The notes below the pieces were generated by a model. It searched no databases and was not told the origin of the DNA. It saw only the letters and a list, made by a program, of their open reading frames with translations. Of a DNA stretch of 64,000 nucleotides, positions 17,560-25,481 are shown piece by piece. Position 1 is the first letter of the stretch; every line of letters begins with the position of its first letter. Origin of the DNA: Hyphomicrobium sp. MC1 (GTDB lineage: Bacteria > Pseudomonadota > Alphaproteobacteria > Rhizobiales > Hyphomicrobiaceae); contig NC_015717.1 of NCBI RefSeq assembly GCF_000253295.1, positions 124,001-188,000 of the forward strand, written 5' to 3'. A program made the translations under genes and the position numbers.

Positions 17560-18959
17560 CCGAACTCGGCGGGCGTTCGACCGTTGCGATAATCGGTGGT
17601 GGCTTTTCCGGTGCTGCCGTTGCCTATCATCTGGCTGCACATAAAGATCTCGCGAGGATCGTGATCCTCGAACCCCGACCATTGCTCGGATCGGGACTTG
17701 CGTATGGCAGCGAAGATCCCCAGCACCGAACGAACGTCCCCGCTGCAAAAATGAGCCTGCTTCCGGAGAAGGAAACACATTTCCTCGACTGGATCCATGA
17801 CACCAACGCGCTGGCAGACGACCCAGATGCCTTGGCCGGGGACGGGTTTGCCTATCCACGGCGCTTCCTCTTCGGACGCTATGTGCACAACCAGATCGCA
17901 CCTTTTCTAGCGAGCGGTGCCATCGTGCATATTCGAGGTCTCGTTCGCTCTATGCAGCGCTGGAATAGCAGCTGGATCATTCGGACGGAGCACGGAAGTG
18001 TCCAAGCTGATTTTGTCGTGATCGCGACGACGCATCCCGAGCCACGTGTCCCGGAGGCTCTTGCGGGTGTACTGCCGGATGACTCCAGGATCATCGCCGA
18101 CGCCACGACCGCAGGCGCGCTCGACGATCTGCGACCCGATGACAAAATCCTTATCGTCGGCACCGGACTGACAATGGCAGACATAGTCGCATCGCTCGAT
18201 AACCGCGGTCACTATGGAAAGATAATCGCGATCTCGCGTCACGGATTGCGCTCGAAAGGCCACGCACCATTGCCCGTAGCTCCGTACGGTAATTTTATAG
18301 ATCCACTCCCGCTAAGTGCCATCGAACTCCTTCGACGCACTCGACGAACGATCGCCGATGCCGAAGCCAAGGGGATATCCTGGCACGCCATCATTGATGC
18401 CGTTCGCGCCCAAGCAAAATTTTTCTGGCCCAATCTCTCTCTCGCAGAACGCAGCAGAATTGTTCGTCATCTCCGACCATATTGGGATGTGCATCGCTTC
18501 CGAATTGCGCCTCAGCCGGAATCCATCATTCGGCGGCGTGTCGAAGCAGGAGCCCTACACTTCATTGCTGCGGAGATCGAGAAGCTAAGTTCGCGTCACG
18601 ATGGCCTAGAGGTCTTGCTGCGTTTGTCGCGCTCTGATCGGCGGCTCTCTCGCATCGTTGACTCAGTTGTTCTCGCCACCGGCCCGAACCACGGGCGCGT
18701 TCTTGCAAGCCAACCGTTTCTCGCTGAGCTGAAAGCTCAAGGATACGTTCGTCCGGATCCCCTGCGTCTTGGCATCGATTGCGATCAGCATGGCCGCGCT
18801 CTTAATCGCAACGGGCAAGTCAGCGACGGGCTCTGGATCGCTGGTCCGTTGGCTCGCGCCGGCGTCGGCGAACTCATGGGTCTTCCTCAAGTGACGGAAT
18901 TTGCTGCAATGATTGCCGGAAACATCCGCGAAGCTGCACGAGCCTACGCGCTGCCGTAG
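17556..18959 (+). CDS. FAD/NAD(P)-binding oxidoreductase (NAD_binding_9 type), copy 1
   Basis: A 467-residue protein starting at GTG 17556, which overlaps the ssuD stop as GTGA. The N-terminal dinucleotide fold is AIIGGGFSGAAVAYHLA, followed by GSGLAYGSEDPQHRTNVPAA, the hallmark of the NAD_binding_9 FAD/NAD(P) family. A second dinucleotide motif, ILIVGTGLTMADIVASLD, is near residue 200, and the flavin-contact end is LWIAGPLARAGVGELMGLPQ. The reaction is not defined for the family. A paralogue of identical length, 467 residues, ends the ssuDCB operon at 28683. Two independent couplings to ssuD suggest a dedicated role in organosulfur oxidation or flavin/redox supply. Confidence 0.82.
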   Translation: MTELGGRSTVAIIGGGFSGAAVAYHLAAHKDLARIVILEPRPLLGSGLAYGSEDPQHRTNVPAAKMSLLPEKETHFLDWIHDTNALADDPDALAGDGFAYPRRFLFGRYVHNQIAPFLASGAIVHIRGLVRSMQRWNSSWIIRTEHGSVQADFVVIATTHPEPRVPEALAGVLPDDSRIIADATTAGALDDLRPDDKILIVGTGLTMADIVASLDNRGHYGKIIAISRHGLRSKGHAPLPVAPYGNFIDPLPLSAIELLRRTRRTIADAEAKGISWHAIIDAVRAQAKFFWPNLSLAERSRIVRHLRPYWDVHRFRIAPQPESIIRRRVEAGALHFIAAEIEKLSSRHDGLEVLLRLSRSDRRLSRIVDSVVLATGPNHGRVLASQPFLAELKAQGYVRPDPLRLGIDCDQHGRALNRNGQVSDGLWIAGPLARAGVGELMGLPQVTEFAAMIAGNIREAARAYALP

Positions 18960-19354
18960 TTTAAAACCGTTTGGTGTAATGTCCTCTTTTGGTCGCTGAG
19001 CAGAAGTTGTAATCTTGCCCGCCTGTGGCGGATAGGACGCGCGGACGCAGCCAAGTGACCGGTTTGGTATCATGCGAAGAGGGATGTCTGCTTTCTCGGC
19101 GTAGCAGAACAAATATCTTCGTAGCGGTCTTCGTTTTTCTCACCTGCAAAACAACACCATCATTTCTTTCGATTTCAGCTCTCGATCACCGTGAACAATG
19201 CTGTTGATGCTGGCATTTTCGGTCGGCAGCTCAATCCCAGCTTTCCGCGGGTCGTCTATGATCTCAGCCACAGGGCGGCAACATTTGAGATGGCCGCCTT
19301 CGCTGCGCGAGCCCGGCAATATTATTTATCGCCGTAGGCGTGAGAGATGTGCGC
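18960..19354. other. Intergenic region beside the recombinase module
   Basis: No complete gene. It contains the possible gene remnant 19191-19337. No obvious terminator follows the FAD/NAD(P)-binding gene and no clear direct repeat shared with 22006-22270 was found by eye, so the limits of the putative mobile module are not defined. Confidence 0.4.
19191..19337 (+). pseudogene. Possible 3' gene remnant next to the recombinase
   Basis: A 48-codon frame from GTG 19191 to TAG 19335-19337 that reads like the end of a real protein (GRQLNPSFPRVVYDLSHRAA, then FEMAAFAARARQYYLSP). The frame stays open upstream of the GTG for at least a dozen codons. I do not recognise the family. It lies just outside the recombinase stop and could be the tail of a gene disrupted by insertion of the module. 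It could also be chance. Confidence 0.25.
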
Positions 19355-21076
19355 CTACAAAAAATCCAACTGATTAAGTTGATCGGACCAAAGTAGATCG
19401 AGCATGCCCGTTTGCTTCAGCTTGTTGGCGGTCAATTCCACCGGCTGGGAGCCTTCAAGAATAGCTGTGACGATACGCGGCGCGAGAAAGCTCAAGCGGA
19501 ACACTCTGGTGAAGTACGACCGCGTGACGCCGGCAGCTTCGGCCAGTTCTGACAGAGACATGTCTGTGTTTCGCGCGACCATGTCGTGAAAGGTCCGGGC
19601 CTGTCCCAACAGCCGCACGAGACTGCGATCAGGATCGCGACGTTCCTCGGCTCCTTCGATCAATAGCCGCGTCTCCATACCGGTTCGTCGCACGCGCGCG
19701 GGAATAGAGAGAACAGTGACCGGGCTCGCCGACGGCTCGAGCGGTCGCGACAGGTCGAGATCGGGCGCCGTGACTTGCTGTAGCATAGCGAATCGGATTC
19801 CGACTTCCATGCTGTCCGGCATCACGTCGATCCGCGCGACGAGCGCATGAATCACAACGCGTTTCTGCGCGAAAGGCAGAGTCGGCCAACGCTGCTCGAG
19901 GTCGGCCGCATGCTCGATCAACGCTTTCCGTGCCGCGACCGTTGAAGATCCGGCGGCATCGACGAGTGCTGTCTGATCCTTCAGAAGGCTTTGGATCCGC
20001 TTTTCAGCCAGAGTTTCAAGGTCGGCCGCTGGAACGCGAGCGCCGGTGTCGGTTGTCCTTGGGCGTCCGCGTTTGATCAGTGATTGGCTGATATAGTAGC
20101 GATAGCGAACACCCTCCTTGTTGGCATGCGTCGGTACCATCCGCTCGCCATTGCTATCGTAGACGAAGCCGGCGAGCAGGCTCGGCGCTGTCGCCCTTGA
20201 CTGTGTCGCCCTCTCGATGCGGTTCTTGGCCAGCGCATCTTGCACTTCATTCCATAGATCTTCTTCGATGATGGCCTCATGCAGGCCGGGATGCACGGTT
20301 CCTTTGTGAACAATCTGGCCACGGTAGATGTGGTTCTGCAGCATCAGATAGAGCGCGCCGCGCGCCATTTGCAGGCCGCCGCGTCGGGTGCCGTTGGCGC
20401 AGATCCGCATTTTACTGACGATGCCTGAGGCGTCGAGGTCTTCTTTCAGGGCGCGAACCGACTTCAGGGCCAAATAGCGTCGGAAGATATGGCGGACCGT
20501 TTCGGCCTCTTCCGAATTGATGACAAGCTTGCGATCTTTCGCGTCGTAGCCGAGCGGTGTCATGCCACCCATCCACATGCCTTTGGCCTTGGACGCTGCG
20601 ATCTTGTCGCGAATGCGCTCACCCGTCACCTCGCGCTCGAACTGTGCAAACGACAGCAGCATGTTGAGGGTCAATCGACCCATTGATGTGGTCGTGTTGA
20701 ATTGCTGGGTGACCGACACAAACGATACGTTCTTGCTGTCGAAGGCGTCGACAATCTTGGCAAAGTCGGAAAGAGAGCGTGTCAGACGATCGACCTTGTA
20801 GACGACGACGGTATCGATGCGGCCGGCTTCGATGTCTGCCAGCAGACGGCGCAGGGCCGGCCGTTCCATATTGCCGCCGGAGAAGCCGCCGTCATCAAAC
20901 ATCGTGGGCAATGCAACCCAGCCGGCGGACTTCTGACTCTTGATATAGGCTTCGCAGGCCTCCCGTTGAGCATCGAGGGAGTTGAAGTCCTGCTCGAGAC
21001 CCTCTTCGGAGGATTTGCGGGTGTAGATCGCGCAGCGATGGCTCTTGGCCGTAGGAGGAGAGCTTCGGCTACGCAT
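19355..21076 (-). CDS. Large serine recombinase (resolvase/invertase type)
   Basis: A 573-residue site-specific recombinase. The N-terminal resolvase domain begins CAIYTRKSSEEGLEQDFNSL with the catalytic serine at about residue 22, followed by FDDGGFSGGNMERPALRRLL and VVVYKVDRLTRSLSDFAKIV. The recombinase domain (PLGYDAKDRKLVINSEEAET) and a central segment with KGTVHPGLHEAII follow. The C-terminal part has a helix-turn-helix-like LSELAEAAGVTRSYFTRVFR. Such enzymes integrate or excise elements. Its start overlaps the DUF2924 stop by 8 nt. With DUF2924 and DUF3489 it forms a three-gene module that I know from many alphaproteobacterial genomes. Confidence 0.9.
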   Translation of the reverse strand: MRSRSSPPTAKSHRCAIYTRKSSEEGLEQDFNSLDAQREACEAYIKSQKSAGWVALPTMFDDGGFSGGNMERPALRRLLADIEAGRIDTVVVYKVDRLTRSLSDFAKIVDAFDSKNVSFVSVTQQFNTTTSMGRLTLNMLLSFAQFEREVTGERIRDKIAASKAKGMWMGGMTPLGYDAKDRKLVINSEEAETVRHIFRRYLALKSVRALKEDLDASGIVSKMRICANGTRRGGLQMARGALYLMLQNHIYRGQIVHKGTVHPGLHEAIIEEDLWNEVQDALAKNRIERATQSRATAPSLLAGFVYDSNGERMVPTHANKEGVRYRYYISQSLIKRGRPRTTDTGARVPAADLETLAEKRIQSLLKDQTALVDAAGSSTVAARKALIEHAADLEQRWPTLPFAQKRVVIHALVARIDVMPDSMEVGIRFAMLQQVTAPDLDLSRPLEPSASPVTVLSIPARVRRTGMETRLLIEGAEERRDPDRSLVRLLGQARTFHDMVARNTDMSLSELAEAAGVTRSYFTRVFRLSFLAPRIVTAILEGSQPVELTANKLKQTGMLDLLWSDQLNQLDFL

Positions 21077-21632
21077 CGATATCTCCGTCTCGCTTCACAG
21101 CGATTCTGAGACCAAAGAAGCGCGGACCAGACCAACGGGCGCCCGTGATCTCGCGAGCAATGACCGACAGGGATTTCCAAGTCTTTCCGCGCCAAACGAA
21201 ACCTTTCTCAGTGACAAGGACTTCGTGGGATTCGCCCGCCCACTCTCGGAGGAGGCGAACTCCTGGTTTCAGGACTGTCGTGCGCTTCTGTGTGAGATCG
21301 GATTTCGTCGTAAGCGTGTGGGCCAGTTCATCGAGCCGCCGCCGAGTGGCGCTATTCAGGCCACCGCTTACTTGCGCCTGCAGCTTCCAGGCGATGCCAA
21401 GCTCCAGATTATCGCGGGCGAACTTTTTCGGTGCGCGGTAACGAAAGAGCCGACTCCACATCGTGTGAAGTTCGGCATAATCCAGATCCTTCAACGCAGC
21501 GATCTCTTGGGCGAGGTCTTTCTGCTTTGCGCTCCGTTTTGCCTCGGCGGATGTGGTAGTGGCGGTGACGGCAGCACCTTGTTCTGCCGTCACCACGTTT
21601 CCCACCAAAGAGGCGACTTTGGTTGCGATCAT
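21069..21632 (-). CDS. DUF2924 domain-containing protein
   Basis: A 187-residue protein of the DUF2924 family. Its recognisable parts are EIAALKDLDYAELHTMWSRL, LELGIAWKLQAQVSGGL, then the C-terminal block PGVRLLREWAGESHEVLV and FVWRGKTWKSLSVIAREITG. The C-terminal block resembles small DNA-associated domains that precede recombinases. No enzymatic motif is visible. It overlaps the recombinase gene by 8 nt and starts 4 bp after DUF3489, so the three are translated from one mRNA. Function is unknown; association suggests an accessory factor for recombination. Confidence 0.85.
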   Translation of the reverse strand: MIATKVASLVGNVVTAEQGAAVTATTTSAEAKRSAKQKDLAQEIAALKDLDYAELHTMWSRLFRYRAPKKFARDNLELGIAWKLQAQVSGGLNSATRRRLDELAHTLTTKSDLTQKRTTVLKPGVRLLREWAGESHEVLVTEKGFVWRGKTWKSLSVIAREITGARWSGPRFFGLRIAVKRDGDIDA

Positions 21633-21636
21633 GACG

Positions 21637-22005
21637 TTAGCGACCGCGCCGGGTCTCGATCCGGTACCGGCGTGATTGGCCGTCGGCTTTCGATGAAGCT
21701 AACGTCAAACCGAGTTTCTTTTTCACAGTTCCCGCGAAGAAGCCGCGCACGCTGTGCTGCTGCCAGTTCGTCGCTCGCATGATCTCTTCGATGCTCGCGC
21801 CATTGCGTTGGCGCAGCAGCGCCAATACGCGATCCTGCTTCGTCGTTGTAACGTCATTCTCGAAATTGCCGGGTTTCTTTGGATTTTGCCGGACCTCGCG
21901 CGTGTCCTTGGATTTAGGGCGCGAGGACACCCTCACTTTATGGGTGTCTTTCTTGGGCAAGATGGGCCTGGACTTCGATTCAGTTTCAATAATAAGGGAA
22001 TGCAT
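21637..22005 (-). CDS. DUF3489 domain-containing protein
   Basis: A 122-residue protein. The N-terminal half is basic and low complexity; the C-terminal half is the DUF3489 domain, a small winged-helix-like unit (TKQDRVLALLRQRNGASIEE, IMRATNWQQHSVRGFFAGTV, KKKLGL). The ATG at 22005 has GGAG nine bases upstream. It is first in the DUF3489-DUF2924-recombinase module and may be its DNA-binding regulator or specificity factor; the function is not established. Confidence 0.85.
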   Translation of the reverse strand: MHSLIIETESKSRPILPKKDTHKVRVSSRPKSKDTREVRQNPKKPGNFENDVTTTKQDRVLALLRQRNGASIEEIMRATNWQQHSVRGFFAGTVKKKLGLTLASSKADGQSRRYRIETRRGR

Positions 22006-22027
22006 AATTGGGGGCTCCGGGTTTGCG

Positions 22028-22079
22028 GCGCCAGAATTGGCGCTTGCACCACCTAAAGCCCCGGCGATAGCGGGGTTTT
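22028..22079. other. Two hairpins upstream of the DUF3489 gene
   Basis: A perfect GCGCCA/TGGCGC hairpin (22028-22033 and 22038-22043, loop GAAT) is followed by CCCCG/CGGGG (22059-22063 and 22071-22075) with TTTT after it on the plus strand. They lie 5' of the DUF3489 gene, downstream of no plus-strand gene, so they are more likely leader structure or an element end than a conventional terminator. The rest of 22080-22270 shows nothing. Confidence 0.3.
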
Positions 22080-22270
22080 GCCTGTCTCTCGCCTAGTCCG
22101 CGGCCAGGTCATCTATACGCGACAGCAATGCGTGCTTTCGGGGAGAAGTCCAGTCGCTGTTGAACCGACGAGAAAGGGCGAATTCTTGGTTAAGGAGTGG
22201 GTAGCTCAGCGCTGGATCTGAGAACAGATTTCTGAAAGTGGCGTGCGAGCGATAGTTACTTTGTTTTCCT

Positions 22271-24490
22271 TCAGCCGGCGATTGCTCGCTTAGTCTGAAT
22301 ATCCTTCAGAGCGCCGACTAACACGTCGATTTCATCGCACGTGTTATAGAAAGCGAATGACGGGCGAACGGTTGTCTCCTGTCCGAAGCGGCGCAGTATG
22401 GGCTGCGCGCAGTGATGACCTGAGCGCACGGCGATGCCGTATTTGTTGAGGCGGGCCCCGATCTCTTCGCTTGGGATACCTTTCAGCGTAAGAGAAATGA
22501 CGCTCGCCTTTTCCGGAGCCGTGCCGATGATGCGCAGGCCCGGTATCTCGTTCAGCCGTTCCGTCGCGTAAACGAGCAACTTGTGCTCGTAGTCTGCGAT
22601 GTTGTGAAGGCCGATCGCCTCAACATAATCAATCGCCGCGCCGAGCCCAACGGCATCGGCGATGTTGCCTGTGCCCGCTTCGAACCTTTGCGGCGATTTG
22701 TGAAACTCGGTGCGCTCGAATGTGACGTCGCGGATCATGTTGCCGCCACTCTGGTAAGGTGGCAGCGTGTCCATCAAAGCTTTCTTGCCATAGACGGCGC
22801 CGATGCCCGTTGGGGCAAACAACTTGTGACCTGAGAAGACGAGGAAGTCTGCGTCGAGATCCTGGACGTCGACTTTCATGTGTGACACCGACTGTGCACC
22901 ATCGACGAGCACGCGTGCGCCAACGCGGTGCGCCATATCGACGATCGTCTTTGCCGGCGTGATCGTTCCGAGTGCATTCGATACTTGAGTGAATGCGACG
23001 AGTTTGGTGCGGGCGTTTAGCAGCTTGCCGAATTCGTCCAGAAGCAGCGCGCCACAATCGTCAACGGGAGCAACGCGAAGCTTCGCTCCCTTCTCCAGGC
23101 ATAGCTGCTGCCAAGGGACGATGTTGGCATGATGTTCGAGATGGGTGACGACGATTTCGTCTCCGGGTCCGATGTGTTGCCGTCCGAACGTTGCCGCTAC
23201 GAGGTTGATGGCTTCCGTCGCGCCGCGCATGAAAATGATCTCTTCCGCCGAGCCCGCATTGAGGAAGCGAGCAACTTTGTTGCGGGCACCTTCATAAGCA
23301 TCTGTGGCGCGCGCAGCGAGTTCGTGAGCGGCGCGATGGATATTCGAGTTCTCGTGCTCGTAGAAATATTTGAGACGCTCGATGACAGAGCGAGGCTTCT
23401 GCGTCGTTGCAGCGTTGTCGAACCAGATCAACGGTCGGCCGTTGACGGTTTCATTGAGAATGGGGAAGTCCCGCCGGACGGCTTGGACGTCAAAACCACG
23501 CCCGCCACTGGAATTCGCCGTCGGTTGTGAGGCGGCGCCGCGATTTATGGTCTCGCCCGGAACTGCGCCCGAGTTGAGAAAATATAAGTTCGAACCGGCA
23601 TCCCCCAACAACGTGCTTATCGGGTCGGCTGCGAGAGGCGCAAGCAACGACTTCAGCTCGGCTTCGAACGGAATGGTGACGCTGCTGTAATCGAGCGTTT
23701 GGCCGCCGGAGTTCGGTGCTTGGACGCCCGTATGATCATTCAAAATCTGCGGCGGTGGAGTTGCTGCAGGCGACTGAGGAGGCGACGCGCGGTCAACGCC
23801 GGGAAGAGCCTCAACCGAACGCGCGCTTTCATGGCGCGGAGGCAGTCCCTTGGAGGCGCCATATCCGGACAGAGACGGCCCTGCATCGATGCTTGCGGGC
23901 AGAGATCCCTCTGGTGTGCCGAGCAAAACGTCGCCGCTCTTAAGGGTGAGCGTTGAAATATCCCGATCCGGCGAACCAAATTGAGTGCCCAAGGTCGGTG
24001 CAGCGATTCCAGGAGAGTCTGAGTAGGTCGGCAGCGAAATCTCGGATACTTGGCCGCCGTGAATGTATGGCGATGCGCCGATACCGGGAAGCGAAGGCCC
24101 AGACGGGCTGCTCGTCGGGAGCGACGGGACGCCGCCGCCGATCAGTCCGATCAACACTCCCTGATCGAGTGACGGGCCTTGGCCTGAGTGAAATCCTGAT
24201 GCGGAATTGAGCGAGGGTTCGGGAGTAGGCGTCCGCGGAAGTCCCGCCGCTATATGTGGCGCGGCGCTTCCGCCGACGTCGGTTGGCGACGCGCCGAACC
24301 CGCCCTGCGACGGACCTGCTGGACAGGCCGAAGCCTGTCCAGGGACCGCGGCAAACAGTTCGTTTGCCATTTTTGTGAGCGTGCCGACGTCCGGCAAGCC
24401 CGCTGGCGGCTGAATGCTCGGGCCTCGCCCCAACGCTTGAGAGGCGAGGTCGTCGAGATTCGCATTACGTCCAAGATCAGCTGTAGGCAT
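22271..24490 (-). CDS. Family 2A encapsulin cargo: cysteine desulfurase with long N-terminal cargo domain
   Basis: A 739-residue protein, nearly twice the ~410 residues of SufS. Residues ~332-739 are a complete PLP-dependent cysteine desulfurase: FDNAATTQKPRSVIERLKYF, THLEHHANIVPWQQL, PLP lysine at 556 (FSGHKLFAPTG), QRFEAGTGNIADAVGLGAAI and catalytic cysteine 694 (RSGHHCAQPILRRFG). It converts cysteine to alanine and an enzyme persulfide. Residues 1-~330 are Gly/Pro/Ser-rich and likely disordered, with recurring GxGAS (64-68, 136-140, 209-213) and GPSL. In family 2A encapsulins such an extension targets the desulfurase into the shell. The adjacent upstream gene is the shell, and the two coding regions overlap by 14 nt, supporting cargo identity. 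A plain SufS role is unlikely because no suf genes are nearby. Confidence 0.93.
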   Translation of the reverse strand: MPTADLGRNANLDDLASQALGRGPSIQPPAGLPDVGTLTKMANELFAAVPGQASACPAGPSQGGFGASPTDVGGSAAPHIAAGLPRTPTPEPSLNSASGFHSGQGPSLDQGVLIGLIGGGVPSLPTSSPSGPSLPGIGASPYIHGGQVSEISLPTYSDSPGIAAPTLGTQFGSPDRDISTLTLKSGDVLLGTPEGSLPASIDAGPSLSGYGASKGLPPRHESARSVEALPGVDRASPPQSPAATPPPQILNDHTGVQAPNSGGQTLDYSSVTIPFEAELKSLLAPLAADPISTLLGDAGSNLYFLNSGAVPGETINRGAASQPTANSSGGRGFDVQAVRRDFPILNETVNGRPLIWFDNAATTQKPRSVIERLKYFYEHENSNIHRAAHELAARATDAYEGARNKVARFLNAGSAEEIIFMRGATEAINLVAATFGRQHIGPGDEIVVTHLEHHANIVPWQQLCLEKGAKLRVAPVDDCGALLLDEFGKLLNARTKLVAFTQVSNALGTITPAKTIVDMAHRVGARVLVDGAQSVSHMKVDVQDLDADFLVFSGHKLFAPTGIGAVYGKKALMDTLPPYQSGGNMIRDVTFERTEFHKSPQRFEAGTGNIADAVGLGAAIDYVEAIGLHNIADYEHKLLVYATERLNEIPGLRIIGTAPEKASVISLTLKGIPSEEIGARLNKYGIAVRSGHHCAQPILRRFGQETTVRPSFAFYNTCDEIDVLVGALKDIQTKRAIAG

Positions 24491-25388
24491 GATACTTCGT
24501 CACATCCACGTTCTCGAGCACACCGACGGCGTCATCCGTAAGGATAGCGAGCGAGCAATAGAGTGAGACGAGATATGATGCGATGGCTTGGTCGTTGATG
24601 CCCATGAAGCGGACGGAAAGTCCCTTCGAAAGTTCGCCAGGGAGACCCGGCTGGAACAATCCGACGACACCCTGCTTTGCTTCGCCTGTGCGAATAAGGA
24701 GGATATTTGTCTTGCCGCCTTTCACTTCGAGCTTGTCGGAGGGAACGAGCGGAATTCCGCGCCAGGTGAGGAACGGCGAGCCAAACAGCGTGATGGTGGG
24801 CGGGGGAACGCCGCGCCGCGTGCACTCGCGGCCGAACGCAGCGATGGCCTGCGGGTGGGCTAGGAAGAACGCCGGTTCCTTCCAGACCTTCGCGATGAGT
24901 TCGTCGAGATCATCAGGTGTCGGTGCGCCGGTGCGAGTCTTGATCTTCTGAGAGGGAGCCGTATTCGGAATGATGCCGTATTCTTTGTTGTTGAGCAGCT
25001 CGCTTTCCTGCCGCTCTTTTACGGTCTCGATCGTGAGACGAAGCTGCTCTTTGATCTGATTGTGCGGGACGCTGTAGAGGTCCGAGACGCGCGTATGAAT
25101 GTCGAGAACGGTCTGCACCGCGCTCAAAAGATATTCCCGCGGATTATCGATGTAGTCGACGAAGGTTTGCGGCAAGATGCGTTCGTCGCGTAGCGAGCAC
25201 GCGACTTCAACGCTATCTGCATCTTTGACCTTGTTAACGCGGTAGATGCCCGCTTCGACCGGAACCCAGTTCAGGAAATGCACGAGCCATCGCGGTGTGA
25301 TGCTCGACATTTGCGGAACGGTTTTCGTCGCATTGGCCAATTGCCTAGCGGCGATATCGCCCAGAGCCGTTTGAACTTCGTCTGCCAT
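24477..25388 (-). CDS. srpI: Family 2A encapsulin nanocompartment shell protein (SrpI-like)
   Basis: A 303-residue HK97-fold shell protein of the SrpI/major-membrane-protein-I group. Segments that identify it: VQTALGDIAARQLANATKTV at the N-arm, ITPRWLVHFLNWVPVEAGIY, SVPHNQIKEQLRLTIETVKE, FFLAHPQAIAAFGRECTRRG, PSDKLEVKGGKTNILLIRTG and the end FMGINDQAIASYLVSLYCSL. Many copies assemble into an icosahedral compartment. There is no fused cyclic-nucleotide-binding domain, which separates it from family 2B. I use the ATG at 25388, matching the usual MADE-type N-terminus; an in-frame start at 25421 adds 11 residues. It overlaps the cargo desulfurase gene by 14 nt and follows cysE by 93 bp containing a perfect inverted repeat. 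Confidence 0.93.
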   Translation of the reverse strand: MADEVQTALGDIAARQLANATKTVPQMSSITPRWLVHFLNWVPVEAGIYRVNKVKDADSVEVACSLRDERILPQTFVDYIDNPREYLLSAVQTVLDIHTRVSDLYSVPHNQIKEQLRLTIETVKERQESELLNNKEYGIIPNTAPSQKIKTRTGAPTPDDLDELIAKVWKEPAFFLAHPQAIAAFGRECTRRGVPPPTITLFGSPFLTWRGIPLVPSDKLEVKGGKTNILLIRTGEAKQGVVGLFQPGLPGELSKGLSVRFMGINDQAIASYLVSLYCSLAILTDDAVGVLENVDVTKYHAYS

Positions 25389-25435
25389 AACGTACCTGCT
25401 GTCTGCCAAATTGGAGAACACAAATTCTAGGTATT

Positions 25436-25460
25436 TGCTTATTCGTCGAACGAATAAGCA
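25436..25460. promoter_or_regulatory. Perfect inverted repeat upstream of the encapsulin gene
   Basis: Arms TGCTTATTCGT (25436-25446) and ACGAATAAGCA (25450-25460) are perfect 11-bp complements around a 3-bp centre. It lies 48 bp upstream of the encapsulin ATG and 22 bp after the cysE stop. It is AT-rich with no T run, unlike a terminator, so an operator or an mRNA-stabilising intercistronic hairpin is more likely. The half-site core ACGAATAA recurs at about 27556 between sbp and the CysB-type gene. Confidence 0.55.
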
Positions 25461-25481
25461 GTCAACGACGTTATATTGGAA

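Noticed and set aside
22197..22222. GTGGGTAGCTCAG sequence resembling the 5' part of a tRNA
   Set aside because: No matching acceptor, anticodon or T arm follows, so it is not a tRNA gene or a recognisable attachment site.
22271..24490. Treating the desulfurase as an ordinary SufS of an iron-sulfur assembly operon
   Set aside because: No sufB, sufC, sufD or sufE is adjacent, and the long N-terminal extension plus the overlapping shell gene fit encapsulin cargo.
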